Source: a virus. From it: 55,577 nucleotides of DNA. Positions 34,679-42,311 of this stretch are shown piece by piece. The notes below the pieces were generated by a model that was given only the letters and a program-made list of their open reading frames with translations, was not told where the DNA came from and did no database searches. The translations under genes were made by a program, and so were the position numbers. The DNA is taken from IMG/VR virus record IMGVR_UViG_3300030110_005976, positions 1 to 55,577 of that record; one strand, given 5' to 3'. How positions within the stretch are numbered: the stretch's first letter is position 1; every line of letters begins with the position of its first letter.

Positions 34679-35091
34679 TGCTCCAACTCGCTGAAATTCC
34701 AATTAGTTACAACTCTCTCAGGTTCTCTAAAAAGATTTTTAATTATATCATAGTCTTTTTTATTAGAGACAATTAGATCAAGTTCTTTATTGTTATATAT
34801 ATCATCTAGTTCTTGGTATCTTAAAGGATTATATCCAACCCAATCCAAAGAACGAATGTAAAAGTATTTCTTTTTAGGATTATTTAATTTAGAAGTTAAT
34901 ATTGCAGTAGGTATATCTGTAGCTACAATAGTATCTTTAAAATCATAGACTCTAAGTGTCTGCAAGAAGTTTATAGGATAGTCAGGGGTTATAGCTCCAG
35001 TGCTAAACACACAGCATTTATCGCCATTATTCTCATAGAGGTTTTTTATAATCTCGTTATCAAATGAGTGACTGAGTAGTACTCCTATCAT
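34675..35091 (-). CDS. Hypothetical protein in the glycosyltransferase cluster
   Basis: This 138-residue protein begins with GVLLSHSFDNEI, a Rossmann-like strand. Later parts (KYFYIRSLDWVGYNPL; LDLIVSNKKDYDIIKNLF) resemble the N-terminal half of GT-B glycosyltransferases, where a strand ending in 'LIVSNKKD' leads to a helix. The protein is too short to be a whole GT-B enzyme. It may be a small accessory or a remnant. It overlaps both neighbours by four bases, so it is co-expressed with the cluster. Confidence 0.4.
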   Translation of the reverse strand: MIGVLLSHSFDNEIIKNLYENNGDKCCVFSTGAITPDYPINFLQTLRVYDFKDTIVATDIPTAILTSKLNNPKKKYFYIRSLDWVGYNPLRYQELDDIYNNKELDLIVSNKKDYDIIKNLFREPERVVTNWNFSELEQ

Positions 35092-35885
35092 AGCAGTTGT
35101 CCTTTCTTTTCTATAAGATATTTTGCGGCATCTTGGACTCCGAAAAATTTAAGAAGATCAGAGCATAAATCAAAGTAAGTTTTGTTTTTTACCTTAATTT
35201 TGTTTATCTCTTGATCGCCAACATTTAACAGTGCGTCTATTTGCTTTTTAAGGTCTAGAATGTTTTTAAACTTTGACACAGAATTTTTCTTTAACCAAAG
35301 AGCATCATTATGGGATTCACCATCCAAGTCTACATATACTTTTGTTGATGCTAATGCGTTAGCTTTTGTCTGATCGTCAGCTATGCCAAGGTAATTAGGA
35401 ACTGGAAAGTTACTGTTTCCGAATATTTTTATATTGTAAGCCGAACACAAAAACTCGACAATTCCACGCTGCTCTTCAGTACCCTCAACATAGTCAGTAA
35501 TGCACAGTACATCAGACTTTAATTTTTCGACTACAGATGGCCTTCCTATTTTTCCTATCATGACACCTCCTTCAAAAACTAACGATGGATATTCTGAACA
35601 AACATTGTTACTTATTACGAGATGGGGTCTGGTAGTATCGTCTTGAGGAATTCCAATAGATACAATTCTTGTTTCTGGATATCTTTGCGATGCTATTGGA
35701 AATGCTTTATCCTTTAGCATCTCCGAAGAAGCTATTACCAAATTAGGTTTCATTTCATCAAACATGTCCATTATAGGCTTTGCGGATGGACTCCATGCAG
35801 ACACTTGGAATTGAGGTATATGCACTAGCGAGGAGGCAATACCATCTCCTATTCTTCCCATGTTTGCTTGAATCATTACTTTCAT
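35088..35885 (-). CDS. GT-B-like glycosyltransferase-related protein
   Basis: This 265-residue protein starts MIQANMGRIGDGIASSL, close to a GT-B N-terminal glycine loop. MKPNLVIASSEML and HLVISNNV fit GT-B strands. The C-terminal part has IKIFGNSNFPVPNYLGI and ANALASTKVYVDLDGESHNDALWLKK. These resemble the acceptor-end helix of GT families with spore-maturation-like enzymes. No EX7E motif is clear, so the donor sugar and activity are open. ATGA-type overlaps with both neighbours tie it into the cluster. Confidence 0.45.
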   Translation of the reverse strand: MKVMIQANMGRIGDGIASSLVHIPQFQVSAWSPSAKPIMDMFDEMKPNLVIASSEMLKDKAFPIASQRYPETRIVSIGIPQDDTTRPHLVISNNVCSEYPSLVFEGGVMIGKIGRPSVVEKLKSDVLCITDYVEGTEEQRGIVEFLCSAYNIKIFGNSNFPVPNYLGIADDQTKANALASTKVYVDLDGESHNDALWLKKNSVSKFKNILDLKKQIDALLNVGDQEINKIKVKNKTYFDLCSDLLKFFGVQDAAKYLIEKKGQLL

Positions 35886-36604
35886 ATTATTTCCTTTGCT
35901 TTCTTTATATCTTTAGATGTATCAACATCAATTACTCTTACGCTAGGATCTTCAATACACTTGAAAATACCGCCTCTTTCGATTATCTTATTTATAACTT
36001 CAAAAGTAAACATCTTTTTATTACGCCTACTCCAAACAATTTTCTTCATTTCACTCAGTTCTTTTCCTTGCAAGTATACTATTTGACACCACTTTGTCGG
36101 AAGGTCATACATCAAATGTTCAAGATTCCCTCTTGAGTTAACTATACATCCAACTTCTCCATCATCCATAGAATCGTTAGATATAAATACGCAAGACGTA
36201 TCGTACTTCATAGAAGTAATTGCATTTTCAGTAAATACTAAATCCCCATTTATTATAAGAACTCGTTCTGTAGACGGCAATGATCTTAAACCAATACCTA
36301 TGCTTCTAGCAACATTGGTGGAGTCATAAGATTCATTCTCAACTTTTATTATGTTGTCAGGAGAGTTCTCCATTAACTTGTCTGCTTCAAATCCACAAAC
36401 CAACACAATATTATACTCTTCAAAGTAGCTGTCTATCAAATACAGTTGCCTGTCTAGAATTCTTTGACCATATTTTATATTTATAAGAGCTTTTGGTCCA
36501 TAAGACTTCATACGCTTGCCTAATCCAGCAGCGGGTATAATGATATCTAGGTCAGTGACAGACCTTAAGGGCTTCTTAATTTTTCTTATATGTCTACTAC
36601 TCAT
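35882..36604 (-). CDS. Sugar nucleotidyltransferase (NTP_transferase family)
   Basis: The 240-residue protein has PAAGLGKRM at residues 24-32, the nucleotide-binding loop, and PKAL at 37-40. NGDLVF, in the middle, is the metal-binding aspartate word of this family. The size fits the small single-domain enzymes that make an activated sugar or activated choline-like group (LicC/RmlA superfamily). These supply donors to glycosyltransferases, so its place in a glycosyltransferase cluster is coherent. I cannot tell the nucleotide or the sugar from the sequence. It overlaps its neighbours by four and eight bases. Confidence 0.75.
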   Translation of the reverse strand: MSSRHIRKIKKPLRSVTDLDIIIPAAGLGKRMKSYGPKALINIKYGQRILDRQLYLIDSYFEEYNIVLVCGFEADKLMENSPDNIIKVENESYDSTNVARSIGIGLRSLPSTERVLIINGDLVFTENAITSMKYDTSCVFISNDSMDDGEVGCIVNSRGNLEHLMYDLPTKWCQIVYLQGKELSEMKKIVWSRRNKKMFTFEVINKIIERGGIFKCIEDPSVRVIDVDTSKDIKKAKEII

Positions 36605-36986
36605 AAACTAAAACCGTATCTAACACCTCTCTAAACAATGCTTCGTTATTTGCTATGCCTACTATATCATCGAAAGTATTTACTTTTGACTTTGTTGTTC
36701 TTTTATTTATAAAGAAGGGCCTTTCATCTTTAATACTTTTGTTATTTGAAAAAGCTACATCTAACCCTTTATTCATTCTTTCTAATATATCTTTTATGTT
36801 GTCCGGATGTGAATAAAAAAAACCTTCTGGAAAGTATCCAAAGACATCAAACTCATCGTTATTGAAAACATCAACAACAAGCTTAATATCTTTATTTAAG
36901 TTATAAAAAGTAATAACATTATCATAACTTTGCATAGGAAGTTTCATTATCGTAGAGATAACGCTTACGTTTTTAAGCTTGGGCAT
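36597..36986 (-). CDS. Hypothetical protein in the glycan cluster
   Basis: This 129-residue protein has AGGTG six bases before its ATG and overlaps the upstream gene by 22 bases and the downstream gene by eight. Its middle has VVDVFNNDEFDVFGYFPEGFFY, and the rest is acidic and helical. No catalytic motif was recognised. It may be an acceptor-binding or partner protein for the nucleotidyltransferase that follows it. Confidence 0.45.
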   Translation of the reverse strand: MPKLKNVSVISTIMKLPMQSYDNVITFYNLNKDIKLVVDVFNNDEFDVFGYFPEGFFYSHPDNIKDILERMNKGLDVAFSNNKSIKDERPFFINKRTTKSKVNTFDDIVGIANNEALFREVLDTVLVYE

Positions 36987-37783
36987 ATATCACCTATGTC
37001 TATTATATATTCATCCACTCCTTCTTCGAATTCTTTAAGTTTTTCAACAATAGGTATATTAAAAGAATTCCCAGCATGCTTTAGGTGCATAACAGAGTTT
37101 ACTAATTCACCCTGACCTTCACTGTTCGGATAAGCATAAGCAGCACGTTTCATGTCTTCAATAAAGTATTTCTGCATTTCTTCGCTTAAATTAGCAGGCA
37201 CTTCAAAGCCAGAATTAAATCTTATATAGAAGACTATAGGGTAGTGATTTTTCGTACCGTCTATAACAATGTCTACACATTCTCTATTAGCCAAATCCGG
37301 GTTGATAAATGTTTGTAGTCTCCATTCGATTTTCTCATAACCTGAAGAAGACAAATGTTCAACCATGTCTTTTTGCGATACAGAGTGTTTTCTATTAAGA
37401 ATTGTTACTACTCTAGGCGGGTTATATTGGTTCTCTAAGGACTGAAGAGTACTATCTAAGCCCTCAATATCATCACCTTCATTGAAGTGAACCATAGCAT
37501 GGTATCTGACTCTAAGTTCTTTTTTTACTGTTTCCTTTCTTTCAGATTTAGGAACTTGTTCTCCCCATGCTTTTGTTCTTTTATGCATACATATTCGCAT
37601 GTTAATAACATCGAACTCATTATTATGTTCGTCGTAAACTTTGATAACTTCTGCCCCAGCATCCCTATAAGCTTCCAGTCTATTGAATTCGCATCCAACC
37701 TGTGTCTGCTTATCTTTTATAGCAAATAAACAATCATTGCATGATGTGTGCAGCTCTCTGATAATTGGTGTTTCTTCGCTCAT
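36965..37783 (-). CDS. Cys-rich N-terminal domain plus GT-A-like domain
   Basis: This 272-residue protein has cysteines at the N-terminus in the order CNDCLFA, then GCEF, then ICMHKR, a likely zinc or iron site. The remainder resembles a GT2-type domain. VRYHAMVHFNEGDDIEGL and LQSLENQYNPPRVVTIL fit a short nucleotide-binding fold. YPIVFYIRFNSGFEVP is the strand before the acceptor region. The canonical DxD is not obvious. It sits among glycosyltransferase genes. A sugar-transfer role is likely but not certain. Confidence 0.5.
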   Translation of the reverse strand: MSEETPIIRELHTSCNDCLFAIKDKQTQVGCEFNRLEAYRDAGAEVIKVYDEHNNEFDVINMRICMHKRTKAWGEQVPKSERKETVKKELRVRYHAMVHFNEGDDIEGLDSTLQSLENQYNPPRVVTILNRKHSVSQKDMVEHLSSSGYEKIEWRLQTFINPDLANRECVDIVIDGTKNHYPIVFYIRFNSGFEVPANLSEEMQKYFIEDMKRAAYAYPNSEGQGELVNSVMHLKHAGNSFNIPIVEKLKEFEEGVDEYIIDIGDICPSLKT

Positions 37784-38199
37784 TTCCTCACCGCCTCTAC
37801 TACATATCTATAGCCAATTATACCTACAGAAGAAATTTCCAGACCAGAAGAAGCCAGTCTATTCTTTAGATCGTGCGCGGATGTTAAGTTGTTGCGCCCG
37901 TTTAATAGGTTCTCTGATGCTTCAGGTATAGCACAAACACCGCACGCAGCATTTCTGATGACCTGTAGAGCATCTGTTCCAGTGATTTTTAGCACACCTC
38001 CATGCCTAAGTTTTTTGACAGCAATGTCAACTATATTAGGATTCTCGCTAAATTCAATAACATCTACCAGCTCGACTTCTTCGAAAACTGCGTTTGGTAG
38101 AGAGTCCATCTGGGTACTGTCCACAGATGATACATTTCCGTCGCCACTAACTAAGAAAGGAGCCGAAGACTTACCTTCCACATAAACAATCGCTTTCAT
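37780..38199 (-). CDS. Methyltransferase-like small protein lacking the SAM loop
   Basis: This 139-residue protein resembles the second half of a class I methyltransferase. FEEVELVDVIEFSENPNI and KKLRHGGVLKITGTDALQ match the 'LxPGGxLxI' region after the SAM loop, and the end SVGIIGYRYVVEAVRK is the usual last strand. The N-terminal GxGxG SAM loop is missing. It may be an inactive or partner subunit, or a reduced enzyme. Its overlap with the Cys/GT gene is four bases. Confidence 0.4.
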   Translation of the reverse strand: MKAIVYVEGKSSAPFLVSGDGNVSSVDSTQMDSLPNAVFEEVELVDVIEFSENPNIVDIAVKKLRHGGVLKITGTDALQVIRNAACGVCAIPEASENLLNGRNNLTSAHDLKNRLASSGLEISSVGIIGYRYVVEAVRK

Positions 38200-38200
38200 T

Positions 38201-39163
38201 TTAGTTCCTTACAAAAAAAGAATCAGACGCATAAGAAAATACTTTGTCCCATTTTTTACAAAATTCATCTTCGTCCGGATAGTTATCTAATACATAGGCT
38301 CTAGCCTTTTCTCCAATGTCCTTCCATTTACCAGACTTACACTGTGCCAGAAGCTCGCTTAGCTCAGAGGGGCTTGCAAACAATAAGCCGTTTTCACCAT
38401 GGGTTATGATGCTCTCGGAGTCAGGTGTCTTAGGAGAGAGCACTATGCATCTTGCCAGCATAGCCTCAAGTGTTTTGTTATCAATATTGTTCCAAGTATT
38501 TATGTAAAATCTGTATTCACCAATGTCTTCTCGTTTGTCAGAATAAAATCTTGGCTGACAATTATATTGAGAAAGCAAACCCTGTATATTTGCTAAGCCC
38601 TCTACTGGAATGTTGTTATCCATTATAAAATCTTTTGTTTTCTTAGGGTTGTGATCGAAAGAATCTTTAACAAATGTAGGGATTGTGATTGATATTCCAT
38701 AAGTCCCTGTATTCCAAGATTGCTTTATTCTATCTGATAGAGCAACATTAATTTGGCCAACCCTTCCTTCGAGCTGCAAGTCTTTATTTACGTCCATGTT
38801 AAGAGGATTCTTTTGAAATATATCCTTACTAACATGATCGACTGTTATTATAGGTATTTGAAGAGCATTGGATATTGCATACGCCATATCAAATTCCTGC
38901 AATCTTCCGTTGCATATGATAAAATCAAAATAGGATATACCACAGCTGTTAAGATCTTTAGTTAGTACGGACACATTTTTAGGGGCAGAGCAGATAGAAT
39001 CCTTCCATCCAGAAATACCATCTCTTGTAACGATATAAATATCGCAGTTACATTTAGATAGGCACTCGATATACTTTTCATTTTCTCTACAAAAAGAAAT
39101 GCACCTAAACCTATCTGTGGATTTTCTAGTTATAGATCTTATTGCATTTGATGTTATGAACAT
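38201..39163 (-). CDS. Glycosyltransferase, GT4-like
   Basis: The 320-residue protein has AAGGAAA five bases before its ATG. The C-terminal half carries the GT-B acceptor-side word. TLEAMLARCIVLSP, then ITHGENGLLF, is the 'ExMxxGxxVV…ENGLL' pattern of GT4 enzymes that bind the donor phosphates. The N-terminal half is a looser Rossmann fold (FRCISFCREN; IIVTVDH-like strands). Activity is likely but the sugar is unknown. It overlaps the neighbouring glycosyltransferase gene by 10 bases. Confidence 0.65.
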   Translation of the reverse strand: MFITSNAIRSITRKSTDRFRCISFCRENEKYIECLSKCNCDIYIVTRDGISGWKDSICSAPKNVSVLTKDLNSCGISYFDFIICNGRLQEFDMAYAISNALQIPIITVDHVSKDIFQKNPLNMDVNKDLQLEGRVGQINVALSDRIKQSWNTGTYGISITIPTFVKDSFDHNPKKTKDFIMDNNIPVEGLANIQGLLSQYNCQPRFYSDKREDIGEYRFYINTWNNIDNKTLEAMLARCIVLSPKTPDSESIITHGENGLLFASPSELSELLAQCKSGKWKDIGEKARAYVLDNYPDEDEFCKKWDKVFSYASDSFFVRN

Positions 39164-40203
39164 AAGATTTCCTTAATTACTGATGCTTGTTTAGCATGGG
39201 AAAGAGCCTCTTTTGACTCAGGGCCTTTTCTGGATTTTTTAATAAATTCTAATTTATTTTCAAAGCAATCTCTAAGAGTACTCTTCAACGAAAGGATATT
39301 TGGTTTAAAACAGGTCTCCCTAGCGGTAAACATATCTGCTAAAGGTCTATCTGGATAAATCATTATATCTTCGTAGGAGTCTACAATGAAACCATTCTCA
39401 CTTGTTACCAATTCATCTCTTCCAGAGCCTTTGACTACAACTGGAGCGTTACCTTTAAGTAGAGCGGCTGCTACATTATGGTTAAACCCTGTTGAGAAAG
39501 AAGCGTCTATATAGCAATCGCATCCTTCATGCAGACCTTCTACTCCTTGAACCACATGTATATGTGGGTAATAACCACTATTATAGATACCAATTTCACG
39601 AAGAGTCTCGGAGATTACGGCATCTGCCTTTTGAGGATCTTCTGCCTGCAATACCAAAGTAACATTATCATTCATGTGGAACTCAGAGCAGTAGGCTTGG
39701 ATTATATTTTTTGTACCACCTAAAGTTTCTAGTCCTCCGGCAATAGTATAAAAGTTAAACCTAGTGCTATTGTTGGTTGGTGAGTCCTCTACTTCGACTG
39801 CTCCACCTATCACATGAGCCTTGTCTCTTATTTCTTTAGACATTCCGCTCTTTTCAGCTTCCGTAGATACAAGTACCTTATCTAACAACATTAAGTAGTT
39901 ATCCCATTGTCTGTTGCGTCTAGTCTCAAAGCTTGAAACGCCAATAACAGTTTCAAAGTTAGAGTTGTATAACATATAGTTAGGAAGCATGTGCTGTATC
40001 AACACATCATATTTTTCTTTTTTGTTAGCTTCGAAACTGAATATGTTTGGGTTTAAGTTTTGCTGCTCGGGAAGATTTGACAGAAACACTGGTCTACAAG
40101 TAATAGATATATCCTCAATTAAAGATAGAGATTTTAGCAAACTTCTGCTCAAGTTACCCCACGAATCAGATTGCCTATAAGGTCCAATAAAAAGGATGTT
40201 CAT
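39154..40203 (-). CDS. Glycosyltransferase, GT4-like
   Basis: AGGAGA precedes the ATG at 40203. The 349-residue protein opens with NILFIGPYRQSDSWGNLS, a GT-B N-terminal loop. The C-terminal half has ASFSTGFNHNVAAALLKGNAPVVVKGSGRDEL and SENGFIV. That matches the donor-binding 'EGF…AxAxGxPVV…NGxxV' pattern. It overlaps the next upstream glycosyltransferase by one base. Donor and acceptor are unknown. Confidence 0.7.
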   Translation of the reverse strand: MNILFIGPYRQSDSWGNLSRSLLKSLSLIEDISITCRPVFLSNLPEQQNLNPNIFSFEANKKEKYDVLIQHMLPNYMLYNSNFETVIGVSSFETRRNRQWDNYLMLLDKVLVSTEAEKSGMSKEIRDKAHVIGGAVEVEDSPTNNSTRFNFYTIAGGLETLGGTKNIIQAYCSEFHMNDNVTLVLQAEDPQKADAVISETLREIGIYNSGYYPHIHVVQGVEGLHEGCDCYIDASFSTGFNHNVAAALLKGNAPVVVKGSGRDELVTSENGFIVDSYEDIMIYPDRPLADMFTARETCFKPNILSLKSTLRDCFENKLEFIKKSRKGPESKEALSHAKQASVIKEILCS

Positions 40204-41840
40204 TATTTCTTTCTCCTTTTGTAAGCCTGCTTTATAAATTCATCAATAATCATCTCTTGCTGGCCTGTTCTTATTTGCTCAGATAAGAATTTGTTCTTAG
40301 CTCTCTGAGACATTATTTCCCAAGCATTCTGAGCATTGAACGGATCTAATGATTCTACATGGGCTCCAAAGGCTATAGATTGTATAAGCTCAACCGCTTC
40401 ATATGAGTATGCATTTTCTGGTTCCTTCAACATGACTCCAAAGCACCATCTAATAAAAGTCTCGGGATCTAGTCCTTGAGGTGGCTCGTTTGGTATGTCA
40501 ACATGCGTATATGGGGAGTCCCACTTACCTTGTCTTCCAACAGGAGTATATGAATCAATATAGTCTTCCCAAACTTTAGCTGTTTTATCCCAACTATATT
40601 TTTCGATTGTTGCCATTCTTGTCTCTAGCATTTTTCTATTTCTTTCCGCTTCAGACAACGAAAAGTAATCTATCATAATTTTAGCGAAGTGTTCGTTATC
40701 TGGATGGGCTCTGTCTGCTCCTGTTTCCATTTCTCTATAAAAGCTTTTTATATTAATAGGATAGCCTTTTGTAAAAGAGACTACATCTTCCATCGCACTA
40801 TAATTTACAGAGGCAATAGGCACACCGCACGCAGCTGCCTCTACTTGTGGCATTCCAAACCCTTCACATATAGCATATTGAACATAGAGATCCATAACAT
40901 TGTATACTTTAATTAAGTCTTCTATTGTTAGCCCTTCAGCTACACTAGGCATTACGGAAGACCTAGCTCCGCATTTTTTACATGTAGTGATAGCGTCTTG
41001 GAAAACACCACATGAAAAGTGCTTGCATTTTCTACAGATGTAGGTAGACAGCACCTTGCCCTGCAATCCAAACTCCTGAACTCCTTCTGCTATATTCCAG
41101 CCCATTCTTTCAGGGTAGCTTGTATGTAGATAAAGGAATGTTTTTTCTGCCACTTCTTTTGGTGCAGTATCTAAGAATATCCTAAAGGATCTCATAAGCT
41201 CAATAAAAAGCTTTCTTTTTTGATTTCTCATTACAGTCCCAACAATATTTATATCAGGGTCAAGACCAAGAGATTTTTTATGAGCCCTCTTATTCGGCAC
41301 TGGCTTATATATTTCCGAGTCTATTGCAGGAGGGGCACAACCTATAACATTAAGTTTATTGTTTGATTGCTCTAATAAAACTTTTTCACCGAATTCTGAG
41401 TATGCAAGCAACGCATCGCATCCGCCAAAAGTCTCTATCCATTTGGTTTTTTGAGGAGCAGAATCTACAGTGGGCATCCATAACCAATGAAAGTATGGTC
41501 GGTTTGCGGACTGCGCTATCCATTGATCCATCCAAGGATCTCTATAAGTCAAGACTATATCTGGCTTAAAGTTCAGTACTACCTTGTCGAATCTCCAAAG
41601 CCCAAAGCTATTTGCAACATTTGAGTCATATACTTTTCTTTCTTCTTGATTATTAGGAGCATTGCCAAAATAAAGCCAGTCTAGATTATTTACGCTATTG
41701 TAGTCTCCATAGCTTGCAAATTCTGCAAGTTCATACTTTCCTGTAGCTGCTAGGCGAGGTAGCACCTGTTTTGCATAGGTTCCAAAACCAGAAGCCATGT
41801 TGTGCGATTCGCTTACAAATAGAACCTTTTTTTTACTCAT
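40203..41840 (-). CDS. GT4 glycosyltransferase with inserted zinc ribbon
   Basis: This 545-residue enzyme starts KKVLFVSESHNMASGFGTYA, the N-terminal GT-B loop. The donor side carries YAICEGFGMPQVEAAACGVPIASVNYSAMEDV, the classic GT4 'EGFGxPxxEAxAxGxPV' word (in parts). Between the two halves an insertion CRKCKHFSCGVF…CKKCGAR adds a four-cysteine ribbon that typical GT4 enzymes lack. The final 100 residues form an additional helical tail. It is the first and largest of the cluster and overlaps the sigma-factor gene by eight bases. It probably transfers a sugar; the target is unknown. Confidence 0.8.
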   Translation of the reverse strand: MSKKKVLFVSESHNMASGFGTYAKQVLPRLAATGKYELAEFASYGDYNSVNNLDWLYFGNAPNNQEERKVYDSNVANSFGLWRFDKVVLNFKPDIVLTYRDPWMDQWIAQSANRPYFHWLWMPTVDSAPQKTKWIETFGGCDALLAYSEFGEKVLLEQSNNKLNVIGCAPPAIDSEIYKPVPNKRAHKKSLGLDPDINIVGTVMRNQKRKLFIELMRSFRIFLDTAPKEVAEKTFLYLHTSYPERMGWNIAEGVQEFGLQGKVLSTYICRKCKHFSCGVFQDAITTCKKCGARSSVMPSVAEGLTIEDLIKVYNVMDLYVQYAICEGFGMPQVEAAACGVPIASVNYSAMEDVVSFTKGYPINIKSFYREMETGADRAHPDNEHFAKIMIDYFSLSEAERNRKMLETRMATIEKYSWDKTAKVWEDYIDSYTPVGRQGKWDSPYTHVDIPNEPPQGLDPETFIRWCFGVMLKEPENAYSYEAVELIQSIAFGAHVESLDPFNAQNAWEIMSQRAKNKFLSEQIRTGQQEMIIDEFIKQAYKRRKK

Positions 41841-42282
41841 TCTTTTCCCTTATCTTTCTTACGGCCTTATAGAATACTCTTTTTACATAAGAGTTAGTTC
41901 TTCCTGTTATCTCTGCCATTTCAGCTAGCTTATATCCCATACTTCTAAGTTCTAAAAAGCCTACCTCTTCTTCAGAAAGCAAGCTTGGCAAAGCTTCCCA
42001 GAGCTTGTCCTTGTTTTTGTAAATTGGAGGAGAGCAAACATTCAAAGATGAATACCTCCCCTTTTTAGCACATTTTATTTCTTTTATTATTTCCCATCTT
42101 ATTGGGTTCCAAGCATAAGTAGATAGAACCGCACCTTTTGTAGAGTCGTATTTCTTCAGAGCTTTCCAAAGGCCTATTCTTCCTGCTTGTATATAATCTT
42201 CCCTTTCGGTAAGGTTCTGTGGTTTAAATGAGTTCACAACCGAAACCACAAGACCCATGTTCTTCTCAATTAAATCATCCAT
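41833..42282 (-). CDS. Sigma-70-family RNA polymerase sigma factor (short)
   Basis: This 149-residue protein has AAGGAAGAGG before its ATG. Region 2 is clear: REDYIQAGRIGLWKALKKYD is the core-binding helix, and STYAWNPIRWEIIKEIK the -10-recognition helix. Region 4 is also clear near the end: LSEEEVGFLELRSMGYKLAEMAEITG, with NSYVKRVFYKAVRKIRE as the -35-recognition helix. Regions 1 and 3 are absent. It may direct host RNA polymerase to late or middle phage promoters. Promoter sequence is unknown. Confidence 0.8.
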   Translation of the reverse strand: MDDLIEKNMGLVVSVVNSFKPQNLTEREDYIQAGRIGLWKALKKYDSTKGAVLSTYAWNPIRWEIIKEIKCAKKGRYSSLNVCSPPIYKNKDKLWEALPSLLSEEEVGFLELRSMGYKLAEMAEITGRTNSYVKRVFYKAVRKIREKNE

Positions 42283-42311
42283 GCCTCTTCCTTATTATAG
42301 TACTTCTCAAA

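Noticed and set aside
34679-34702. Upstream start at 34702 for the Vsr-like nuclease
   Set aside because: It would overlap the previous gene by 28 bases, while the ATG at 34678 gives an ATGA junction like its neighbours.
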